A stretch of 44,929 bases of DNA from Obelidium mucronatum (taxonomy: Eukaryota > Chytridiomycota > Chytridiomycetes > Chytridiales > Chytriomycetaceae). The stretch covers positions 1 through 44,929 of the forward strand of contig JAIVFH010000226.1 of the NCBI GenBank assembly GCA_025765595.1. The letters are read 5' to 3'. The position numbers and the translations under genes are program-made. How positions within the stretch are numbered: position 1 is the stretch's first letter; each line of letters begins with the position of its first letter. Of this stretch, positions 1-11,500 are shown piece by piece. The notes beneath the pieces are model-generated. The model worked only from the letters and a program-made list of their open reading frames with translations. It made no database searches and had not been told where the DNA came from.

Positions 1-75
1 AGATCGCAGCACAGGTCTGACGACGGGGAATTTAATTTTAATAACATTTGTGCTTTTGACAAGCTGTAAAAACAT

Positions 76-147
76 GGTTGTATAGTGTAGCGGTTAGCAC
101 CCGGGTTTCTGATACCCGTAACCCCGGTTCGAATCCGGGTACGACCT
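76..147 (+). tRNA. tRNA-Gln (anticodon CTG), copy 1
   Basis: This 72-nt gene folds as a full cloverleaf. The acceptor stem pairs GGTTGTA with TACGACC (one G-T pair). The anticodon stem pairs CGGGT with ACCCG around the loop TTCTGAT, giving anticodon CTG, which reads the Gln codon CAG. The T arm is CCCGG-TTCGAAT-CCGGG. The discriminator base is T, as in other fungal tRNA-Gln genes. A run of five T starts two bases after the gene and would end Pol III transcription. There is no intron. A second copy lies 5.8 kb downstream in the same orientation. Confidence 0.95.
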
Positions 148-1631
148 ATTTTTCCTCTTTCTGTCAAGCTCAGACTTTAAGTCAAAGTCTCCATCATTAA
201 TATCTGCTTTCAGTGAAGTTGATTTTGCGGACTCAACTTGCAAAAGACAAAAAACCTTGAGTCTGTCACACACATATCACTTAAATCCGTCATTTACATC
301 TTGTTTTTAGTTGTTCTTCCGGTGTAAGAGCATGTCCACCGGTCCTGTTAAAACAGTAATTTGTTCTTTGGGTTACTATTCACTTCTATTGACATTGATT
401 TAATTCCCTTTGATTTCCATAGCATCAGGAATTCTTCTACTAGTTTGCAATCACAGGAGTTCTTCTATTAGTCTATTAGTTTGCAATCAAATTCAATATT
501 TATTGTTATTATTGAATATTTTTTCCTGTCTGCATGCTGATGCTGCTTGCTTTGATGACAGTTGCAGGCTAAATTGGGTGAAAATTTGAAATCCTTCACT
601 TCTTTAATCTCCTCTCTCTATTCAATCTGTCCATTACCCTCGCTGCCAATGCTTATAAGAAATCATCCAGCCGTTGAACAATTACGAACCTTTCCGGACG
701 CCTCTGACGCCGCAGCCACAACACTATTCCAGTGACTGAAAAAACAGAAAACAAGCCATCTATCCATGGCAGACAGTGTTCAGCAAGTCTAGACAATGCT
801 CTCCACCGGGGCTTGATTCTCCCAATATATGTCGGCAACATGATTTTCAACGCAGCAATACTTATGATGATACTCTTGCAAAGGAGAGTCCGCAACTTGT
901 AAGCTTCTAATAATCTTCATTTGATCTCTTGTTGTTTATAACACAATTTCATATTTTGGCTCTCCCTCAAAAGATTGATTGGATCTACGTCATGCTGATG
1001 GCAGTTTGCCTTGTATGGAGTGTCACACATTCCTAGTCTCCCCTTATTGTTTAATAAAGATAGTCCAGAATATATCATAATCGATAGGTGACGCAGCACC
1101 GGACAATCACAGCTGCTAGATGTTCTATGGCTAAGAGGCAGCTTATGACTCTCAGGGGAAGGGGCTGGTGGACGTCGCTCGCGCACGAGCTTACTTCCAC
1201 AGAAGTGACAAGGGTGAAGTATCGTGCACGCGCACACTTCTCTACTTTTTGTCCCCTCTCTGGTGAAGGACATTTCCTCCTATTTATACCTTCAGAACTC
1301 TGAAACACGGGGGTGTTTCCTAAGAACTCTAAGGCCATACTCCGCACGCCTGCAGATTCTAACAGAATGCATGGGTAGTTGGTTGAGGCTGATGAGTGGT
1401 CCAGTGGCCCAGATACTCATCAGTAAAAATTTGCAGCAATGGCGAACTCACAAGGGGATAATCATAATAATAATCCTAAAGAAAGACAAGTGAAAGAGCG
1501 TAATAAAAGAAGTAAAATAAAAGAAATAACAGAACTTAACTGAATCCCAAATAAAATGAAATCTTCCAATCTTAACTCGCGTTACCCCACTCGCAAGTGC
1601 TTTTGGTTCTGTTGCAACCCCTTCCAGATCC
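148..1631. other. gene-free stretch with repeat debris left of the hAT element
   Basis: I see no convincing host gene in these 1.5 kb. It holds an imperfect direct repeat ending in TTGCAATCA near 429-491 and a stretch at about 678-738 that is repeated near 21.34 kb. Its right part (about 1020-1631) looks like retroelement sequence. On the minus strand it has a strong TATA-like motif, TATAAATAGG, at about 1276-1287, and it is rich in short broken frames. The frames here are short and overlapping, so I treat them as shadows. Confidence 0.5.
678..738 (+). repeat. dispersed repeat, copy A (pair with 21334-21394)
   Basis: About 60 bases here match the segment near 21334-21394 at high identity. 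Both share the core CCGGACGCCTC-GACGCCGCAGCCAC, which is preceded by a variant of AACAATTNCGAACC. Read on the plus strand, both copies give a short peptide tail (FPDASDAAATTL or similar) and then a stop at the same place, with most differences silent or conservative. This suggests that both derive from the same transposable element. The element type is not clear. Confidence 0.6.
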
Positions 1632-1639
1632 ATGTCAAT
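1632..1639. repeat. 8-bp target site duplication, left (hAT)
   Basis: ATGTCAAT lies directly left of the element and is identical to 5151-5158. Confidence 0.9.
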
Positions 1640-1740
1640 TAAGGTGAGAGCGGGTTCGGGTCAACCCGGCGGGGTGCCCCGGCCCCGAACGTCACGGGGC
1701 CGGGTCATGGTTGGACCTCAGCCCCGACCCGACAAACCCG
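1640..1740 (+). repeat. hAT left terminal and subterminal region
   Basis: TAAGGTG is the terminal repeat. It is followed by GC-rich subterminal motifs, mainly variants of ACCCG and CGGGT, which in hAT elements serve as transposase binding sites. The binding role here is inferred from the family. Confidence 0.7.
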
Positions 1741-1826
1741 ACAGACCCGCCAGGTAATGCTTGCAAGGGGGTTGGAATAAAAAAACTCACAGTAATACCA
1801 AAAAAATAAAAGCACTATTTTTTAAA

Positions 1827-4800
1827 ATGGCTGGAAAAGGGAAAGAGAGGGCTGCCACTGGTATTACGGCGTCAAACTTCTTCAGCAGAAGTGACCTCCG
1901 TGAGCTTGCACAACAAGAGACCGAACGGCAGAAGCGGGCCTTCCTCAATATCTCCAGAAGTGGTGCATCGTCTTCAGCATCCGCATCATCGTCAGCAGCT
2001 CCCCAACAGCAACAACCCCTCCAACCAGTTTCAAGTTCTTCAGCATCAACATCTCGAAAACGTCCTCGTGATGACCATGATGAAAACGAAGCTGAAGATG
2101 ATGAAGATGAAGATGACAGCAGCAAAAATCGCACTCCTTTGCAACGTGCTGCTGTGTTAGGAACATCCCCAGCAACGCTAACCCCAACACCTGCTACTTC
2201 ATTGACTGCGGCCCTCGAATCCGCTCTAAACCAGCGTCAGCCCTTGTCACATCAGAAGCAGAAGAAGGCATCGTGGGTGTGGGCATACTTTGACAAAAGC
2301 AAGACTGTACCCAAGCCAGCATTAGGGGCCAATCACTACGCTTACGTCTGTCAAGTCATTTGGATGAGAACCATCTTTGTGGCAAACCAAGTATGTTATT
2401 TTATTTTAGTTGGTGCTCTCCTAACTTGCTTTCTACACAGTCACTGCAGAATTGAAACCATCAACAAAAGCTTTGGCTTCCCATTTGACCAATACTCATG
2501 GACTGCGGGCTCCTATATCCGATCCAGAAAATGATACAACACCTCGCGCAAGCACCATTCTCCCTTTCTCGAAAAAACGACACATACTTCCTCAAAACAT
2601 CAACAAAAGTACAGTGCGCTTCATGACTTTGCGTACAATCATCAGCAATAATTTTTCATTTCGGTTCATTGAGTCTCCAACTGTGATGCAATGGGCCACG
2701 TTTTTTTGTCCACCTGCTCTGACTCTCATCGAAACAGCAACCACTTACCGCACAAATGTCCTTCCTCAAACATACCATGCCTGTCATTCAGCATTAAAGG
2801 TTTAAAGCCTTTTACTATTTTTTTTTGATTTGCTGCTGACTGGATTTTTTGTAGCTCTACTTTGTATCTCTCAATTCTAAGATTGCCATCTCGGGAGATG
2901 TATGGACTGCGTTCATGAAGTTGGCCTTTTTTGGACTGCGCGCAAACTGGATCGATGTTAACTTCAATTATCACTCAACAACGATTGGATTTGTGCCATT
3001 GATGGGATCTCATGCGTATGGTTTTTATTATAATTGATATCATTACTCTTACTAATTAATTTTATCTCCATTTGCAGTGGAATCAATCTTGCCCATTTGT
3101 TGGTTCTCAAGCTGTTGGAAATGGACTTGCTCTCGAAACTGCAGTCTGTCACTCTTGACAATGCATCGTCCAACAATAACATGGTTAAATTCGTCCGAGA
3201 TCTGATATCCACATGGAGATCAATTCCAGGACGACGTCATTATGTGACTGAAGAATTTGGTCTGCATTTTATTCTCCTTTATTATTCTTGGCCATTTTTG
3301 CTAAATTATCATCCTTTTTTCACTATCTAAATTTTTTTTCCTCTTCTCAGATAAAGACGCCCAAGCACTTGAACATGTTCGCTGCTTTCCTCATATCCTC
3401 AACTTAGCTGTCTCAGATGCCGTCAGTGGACTCTGTGGTCTTTCTGATGTAATTGGAAATGAGTCTGGTGAATCGGACGATGGTGACTTTGACGAACCGC
3501 CTGACGACATTGTAGACCAGGCCGATGACGAATCCAACAATGACATTCAGGATTCTGAAGCTGAACATCAAGTATGTTAAATAAGGTTATATTTTTATTT
3601 AATGACAACATTCAGTTTGACACAGAAACTCTCCGCATCATCAAAACATTAGCCAGGGCAGTTTCGATGGACAACTCCAGGGATATTGTAAAGTCTCTTA
3701 CATCTACAGTGTCTGCCTGCCCTGATGATGTGAGAAAACTGGTGAAAAAGGTTTGCAATATTTTCCATATTTTAAGGGAAAAGTGCTAAAGTAGCTCTGC
3801 CACACCGTCGCCACATTGTCGCATAGGCTCAAGCCGCTGCCCGAATGCTTGCAAATAGCCCGACCTTACGTAAGCGTCTGGAGGACCAGTGCATTGCCAT
3901 GGGTGTGTCTTTCAAGATGTTGATTCGTGCAGTCAAGACTCATTGGAACTCAATCTACGAAATGATTGACCCGCTGATCCAAATCTGGGAACCATTAAAC
4001 ATTGTCCTTGCAACAGTGGCTCCAAGGGAACATGCCAAGTACTGCATTGGTTTTTCACGTGATGACAATATGGCTTTCAAAGACATCGACCTTCGCCACT
4101 TCAAGGACTTGAAACAGTTTCTTCAGCCCTTCTACAATGCAACAAAAAGACTTTCCATTGGTCACAAGCCAACCATCCATACTGTTGTCCCTTTAATGGT
4201 TAGTCTTTGTTCAGACTTGATGGCTATTTCAAATGGCTTCTTTCCTTACTACCTGCGAAACGGAGCCGCTTGTGCATTGGAAAAGCTGGAGAAGTACGCC
4301 TATTTCGGACGCTTACATTATTCCCACAGGTTCAACCCCCTTTTTTTCCCTCTTCATCTTCCTTTTCTCACAATACCCTTAATTCCAGTCTTGGATCCCC
4401 GCCGAAAACTCAAGTTCTTTCTGAACAACCCATATGTCTCACACCACCATGTCGAGGCGCGATTTCGCGCTGTCTATAAGGGGTATCACTCAAAGTATGG
4501 ATCACCACTTGACACTGGTGCCAACCAGATGGCTGCAGGAAACACCAATGTGGATCCCCTTTTCTCTGAGTGGTTGACTGAGCAGTCTTCCCAACCAGTT
4601 CTCTTGGAGTGTGACAAGTATCTTGGAGACCAACTAGAGCCAACTGCTGAACTAGCAAGCTTGTCTTTCTGTCCACTCCAATATTGGAAGCAACAAAAAG
4701 CGTGGCCAGTTTTACAGCGCATGGTCCGTGACTACTTTGCCTCACCCGGATCAAGCGTGGACGTTGAACGAATGTTTTCTGTTAGTGGTAGAATGTGCTC

Positions 4801-4918
4801 AAGTCTGAGAACGCGGCTTAAGGGACAAACTATTGAAATGGCACAATGCCTAAAAGATTGGTATCCAAACTTGATATTTGACGAGACAAAGAAGGAGCAA
4901 TATGTGTTTTATTTTTAA
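1827..4918 (+). CDS. hAT-family transposase (one frame break in exon 1)
   Basis: The transposase of the surrounding element, in about seven exons: 1827-2390, 2441-2799, 2855-3015, 3078-3259, 3351-3571, 3616-3750, 3827-4918. From exon 2 on, all junctions are GT-AG and phase-consistent. Exon 1 has a Ser/Gln-rich low-complexity stretch and then a BED-type zinc finger (WVWAYF, a Cys, then HLCGKP across the first intron and SHLTNTHG). The core includes SLNSKIAISGDVW, RANWIDV, TLDNASSNN and VRCFPHILNLAV, all hAT catalytic-domain signatures. The C-terminal dimerisation block is DYFASPGSSVDVERMFS...LRTRLKG...MAQCLKDW. The expected product is about 900 residues. Exon 1 ends in phase 0, but exon 2 needs one carried base, so a one-base shift near 2350-2390 is required. 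The element may be inactive, or the assembly may have an error there. Confidence 0.85.
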
Positions 4919-5039
4919 GTTTTGGTATTTTATTTATTTTATTCTTGTTTATAACTTTGTGGTATTTTTATTTATTAAATATTCTTGTGTTTACTTCCCA
5001 TTTTATTTAAAAGATACGATGTATTTCACATTGAACTAT

Positions 5040-5150
5040 AGAGGTAAACCTGTCGGGTTTCGGGGCGGGTTCGGGATTGGGCTCTTCCACGAACCCGTTT
5101 TTTTGGGATTGACCTAAACCCGACCCCGAACCCGCCCCGTTCGCACCTTA
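5040..5150 (-). repeat. hAT right subterminal and terminal region
   Basis: Ends in CACCTTA, the inverted copy of the left end. Just inside are several ACCCG/CGGGT motifs in both orientations, matching those at the left end. Confidence 0.7.
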
Positions 5151-5158
5151 ATGTCAAT
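5151..5158. repeat. 8-bp target site duplication, right (hAT)
   Basis: ATGTCAAT, identical to the left flank at 1632-1639. Confidence 0.9.
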
Positions 5159-5925
5159 CAGATTGAGATCTGCGGTGGCCCTACTCCTCTAAGTCCCTAC
5201 GCACCGACAACCCTTAAACTAAATCTAACTCCTAGTTTGCTTGCTCGGCTGCACAATCTATGGGACCCGTTACCTTTGCCCTGGTCATACCCAATAACAG
5301 GCTCTCCAACGGCAACTGGGTGCACACCTACTACGACTCTTTAAAGCTCCCTAGTCAACTTCCTGGGATCATTCCCATGTGCTACTTTGCCCACTTGAGA
5401 ACGCTATATTTGCTCACTACTAAAGCCCAGGTATCTTCCAAAATACCCTTTGACACAACTGGTTTCGCTCACGTTTCACTCACCGAATCTGATCAACTCA
5501 CAATAGGATCCCCCTTGGAGGGACGTAGCCCTCCTTATGAAAAAAGTCTGCTCGTGAGAGAGGCGATAACTGACACGACCTTAAACAGTCATGAGTGTTG
5601 TCACACCATGCTGGTCATTTCAATTCTCAACAACTCCAAATCTTGCGACAATCCCAAAACAGAGAATCACAAATAAAAAATCAATAAAAAGTAATAAATA
5701 ATGTGCTTTTTTTTGCTGGGGTGGTGGTACATGGTCAATTTTGGATTCTCTGGATTCCCGTCTTCTTGAACATAACCGGCAGTTTTTTTGTCCCCCAACA
5801 AGAAACAAAACATTGTTGCAAAAATTTTAAGATCCTTAAGATGCGGCGGACGGAATTAAGGGTATTCAGAAATTAGATTAGGTGGGGGTTCGGAATCTTG
5901 CTTTAGCTTGATTCGGAGAGGTCGT
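5159..5925. other. gene-free stretch between the hAT element and tRNA-Gln copy 2
   Basis: Continues the sequence that was interrupted by the hAT insertion. It contains only short frames on both strands, none recognisable. The motif TTGTCACA near 5600-5607 could be an LTR end. From about 5680 the sequence becomes AT-rich and ordinary. Confidence 0.5.
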
Positions 5926-5997
5926 GGTTGTATAGTGTAGCGGTCAGCACCCGGGTTTCTGATACCCGTAACCCCGGTTCGAATCCGGGTACGACCT
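5926..5997 (+). tRNA. tRNA-Gln (anticodon CTG), copy 2
   Basis: Identical to the copy at 76-147 except for one T-to-C change in the D loop. The stems, the CTG anticodon and the discriminator T are unchanged, and there is no intron. Unlike copy 1 it has no T run directly after the gene. The nearest run is four T about 60 bases downstream. Confidence 0.94.
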
Positions 5998-6532
5998 ATG
6001 GTGAGCATGATATTTGGAGGTGGCGAACCGTGGATTTGTACTGAAGTGGGTGCGGGTTTTCCAGTAAGGGCTTTTCCGCCGAAAAAAGTTCGGATGGCAT
6101 TGATGATTTTGATGGGCCGATTTAAATTCTTGTATACGTTGTATTTCAGTGCATGGCTGTGTGCATGGCAGTGAACGTGTTTCTTGTACCTATTCTGGGG
6201 TACAGTAGTAAAAAAATGCCCACACGCAAGATGAAAAGAAGTAAAAGAAAGTTTAGTATATATTTGTAGAGCTTAATTAAACCAAATCAAAACCTGAAAC
6301 CATAAAGAAAGGATTTAGTTTTTTACTTTGGTTTTGTCACACATCTGACAAAAACATTGCAACAAAGAATGAAGAGTGCTTTTATATTCAGTTATCAACA
6401 ATCCAAAAAAAAAAGACAGCAAGAAAAACAATGCAAAATAAAATGTAAAAGAAAAAAAAAATATAGAAGTCTGAAAAAGACCAACTTCAGTTGAAAAGAA
6501 GACGAAGGTGTTCTATCTGTTGTTTTGTTTTT
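5998..6532. other. intergenic region downstream of UAP1
   Basis: AT-rich, with many A runs on the plus strand. The part near UAP1 is probably its 3' untranslated region (minus strand). No gene is seen. Confidence 0.5.
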
Positions 6533-8324
<1,792 letters not shown>

Positions 8325-8539
8325 CGTCTGGTTTGGAATGAAGTTTGTTTTTTGTTGGTGAAGGATGATCGCTCAATTTATACTCGTGAGGTGTCGAACC
8401 CTACTCCAAGAACCCAGTTTCGCGAACCTTAAATTTTAAGAAAACGAAAAAACGTGTAAAAAGTGTAAAACCCCAAGAACACGTTGTGCAAACAGAGAAG
8501 CACCAAGTCCGACTCCGACTCCGACTCTCCAATGCTCTT

Positions 8540-11500
8540 TTATTTGGATAACGCCACAGACATCCATCCCATCAACACCTTCTTTTTCAACACTTTTTGT
8601 GCCCATGTTGATGCAAACACCATTTTCCGCTCCCTTTCAAAATTCTTTTTTCGTGAGGCTTGTATCCATCGTTTCCAGCCCTTTTTATACTGCTTGCTTG
8701 CGTGGAAATCATCTGCCGTTTCTTGGAGTTGTAGGTATTGTTCTGCAGTGAGAATTCCAGCAGTTCCAGTGAGTAATACAAGAGATTCAGAACTGAATGC
8801 AGTTGGTATTGCTTGTAGTTTTGCGCTGTTTTCGTTGACGTTGTTGTTGTTGTTTCCACTACTGTTGTGACTATTAGCAGATGTTATCTGCGCTAACCAA
8901 TCCGTTGATGACTGAGTTTGTGTGTTGTCAACTGGTAGTGGTGTGCTACTACCGTTCGACGCAGCTTCGACAAATCCACCGCCACTCCCCAAAGAAAGAT
9001 TCGCGATTCGCCACCAACGATAAAAAGCAAACTGTGCTAAATGGAATCTCCGCAATCGATCTGCTTTTCTCTTCATACTTTGTAATCTTTCTGTTATTGT
9101 TGTTATTTTTTCGAAAGGAGGATTGATAAGACACAAAATCACTCCAGCAAAAACAACCAAATACCTTTGAAGTAGAGTCTATCCCTCCATTTCAAGAATT
9201 TCCGTGTCAGAATGAAGCAGCGTATCTTTTTTTCTCTGCTCGCCCACCGGTACCAAGCCATCAAAATCTGGAAGCAAAATTTGTTAAACAACGACGGATT
9301 TCAAACATGAATCTACCTCTCGCTTCTTCCGCGCCTCTTCTCTCCGAACAAGCGACAAACTCAATCTGCTGCTCCAAATATCCCAAATTCGTGTCTTTAC
9401 ACTGTTTTCATAGAATTCCTTTGATGTCACCAAATGAATCTTCTGTAGATTCTACAAGACACAGAAATAAGCAAAAAAAAACCAAAAAAAGAAACCCGCA
9501 ACCCATTCTTACATAAGCTCCCCGCCACTTTCGTACAAACGCAGTCATCAAAGAAAACTTTCTGTGCTGCTTGCACATTTGATTGAATAAATACCGCTCC
9601 ATCCAAACATCAAACTTCGACTTCAACAACAACAGCCCTTGAAGCTGTAGTAGAGATGTTTTCAATGTTCTAGGAACACCAATAGCGCGACAGGTTTTCA
9701 ACCGTAGACTGCTGATGTAGATTGTTTGCAAACTCTTGCATTTTTTATGAACGTCTTTGAATCCTGCTCGTGTTGAAAAAACGCCGTTTTAATCTATATA
9801 AATTTGGTAAATAGGCTGCTACCTTCAAAAGCACGTTGTAGTCTCGCACGGTCCAAGATATCACCAATCTTGACTATCCCTGCTTCAATCCTTGCCATTC
9901 GTACTCGCTTCCCCAGTTTCCGTTTCCAAAGACCCAGCAATCTGCGCAACACAACTGACCTATACTGCTCATCAGCAATCCGCGAATCTGCCTTCACACG
10001 CGCCTTCCCTTTCCACGTTGCAAAAACACGCGCCTTCAAAGGCCCCTTTATATGACCCTCACAAAACTGATCAGCCAACCCAATTTGACTCCACTTGTCC
10101 CACCAAACACTAAAAAACCTAGCTCCAAGCCGCTTCAACCTTCGAGCCCGATAAAACTCATCCGCCATCCTCGCCTGCCCAGCCCTCCGTTTCCAAGCCT
10201 CAAAAACCTTGATCTCAAGCCTCCTTTTTTCCAACTGCCCCAACCTCACCTCAATCACACCAAACTTGAAACTCTTGAAAGTCGCACTCCGCCACCGGTG
10301 CACTGCGTTCCGAACAACAACCCTCTTCCGGAACTCATCTGCCATCCGCGCAGTCACGCGTTTTTTCAAACGTGTCAACGCAGCGTCTTTCCACCGCTGG
10401 AAATAAATCCGTTTCCGGAGCTCAAGGAATGAAATCGCAGAGATGGTGACTTGTACTTGTCTATCCAGTAAAACACTACGGATCCCATCAAACACGCGGC
10501 GCCAGGTCTTGCGGCTCCAAAACGCGGTTGCTTTATCACACAAATACCTCTCCCGTCTCGATTCCTGACTCCGTCGTTTCCATCTCAGAAACAATCTCTG
10601 CTGCATCAAAAACGCCTTGACTCCATTAATCCGAGTCACAGCACGCCGCACCAACACCTCATGCCTCCAAACCCCCAAAACACGAGTCAATAACCGTCGA
10701 TTCAATTCTGTATCCATAGTCCTGAACCTGGAGCGGTTTTGACTCGCTTTGGTTTCCCAAATCTTAAAGTACGAATGTTCTACATTCAATTCTCGTTTCC
10801 TTGAAACAATCCCTTCTACAATGTCCCAGGTCCTACAAACTTCAGCGCGCGATTTCCATATCCCGAAAAAGGTGCGTTTTAGGGAATAGATGCGGAACAA
10901 AGATGCCTCTGTTTCGATTTCGGATACCTTGTTGGTGTGTTGTTTCCATGTTTTGAAGCCTTGTCGGAGAGTCGTTTCTTGTTCTTGTTTTGAAATTTCG
11001 AATAGCGTGCCAAAGGAGCGGCGGAGTGAAGGTGGTGAGCTGCGGTTGAGTGTAAGTGCTGCGGAGGCGGTGGTTGGGTATTGTGAAGAGGTTGCTGCTG
11101 TTGCGCTTGCGGTGGCCCATCCTGAAACTCGGATTGATAAAAGATGGTTTGTGAGACTCGGTTTCGGTTCACGTTCATCAGAATCTTTTTTTGTAGTTAT
11201 AGTCTGTGTGGGCAAAAAGTTTTTTTTTGGGTCTTTTTCAGAAATAAAAACACTCGTTTCTGTAGATAGAGGAACTCACATAATACGACGGATACTTATC
11301 ATACGGAATCCTCCGCAAAGAGTATAAATCGGCAGGAGCCATCTCAATTCCCTGTTGTGCGGCGGCAAACGCGGAAGCATTGATTCGTTTTTGGAACACC
11401 ACAATCCATCGTTGAAACGCCAAAATTTTGATCCATTTCTGGTATAATAACGTTGCAAGAACGGATTGCGTCTTTTCTGTGATGTTTGTTTTCCAAATCG

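Larger units (their letters stand above)
1640..5150 (+). mobile_element. hAT-superfamily DNA transposon, complete with ends and target duplication
   Basis: The element is 3511 bp. Its ends are TAAGGTG at the left and CACCTTA at the right, an exact 7-bp terminal inverted repeat. Beyond that come imperfect subterminal repeats rich in CGGGTTCGGG and its complement at both ends. It is flanked by the exact 8-bp direct repeat ATGTCAAT at 1632-1639 and 5151-5158, the duplication length typical of hAT elements. It encodes a hAT transposase on the plus strand. The intact duplication and long open exons point to a fairly recent insertion. Confidence 0.93.
1020..5607 (-). mobile_element. possible LTR remnant interrupted by the hAT insertion
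   Basis: This is tentative. On the minus strand the unit would start TGTGACAACACTC near 5607 and end TGTGACA near 1020, with the hAT element (1640-5150) inserted inside. A TATAAATAGG box on the same strand near 1287 is placed as in the U3 region of an LTR. No pol-like coding sequence, primer-binding site or matching 5-bp target duplication was found. It could be a solo LTR, or simply unrelated repeat sequence. The hAT footprint shows that 1631 and 5159 were contiguous before that insertion. Confidence 0.25.

Noticed and set aside
4330..4388. Possible intron in the last exon of the hAT transposase
   Set aside because: GT and AG are present, but removing 59 bases breaks the frame, while the unspliced frame is open and continues into the conserved LDPRRKL block.
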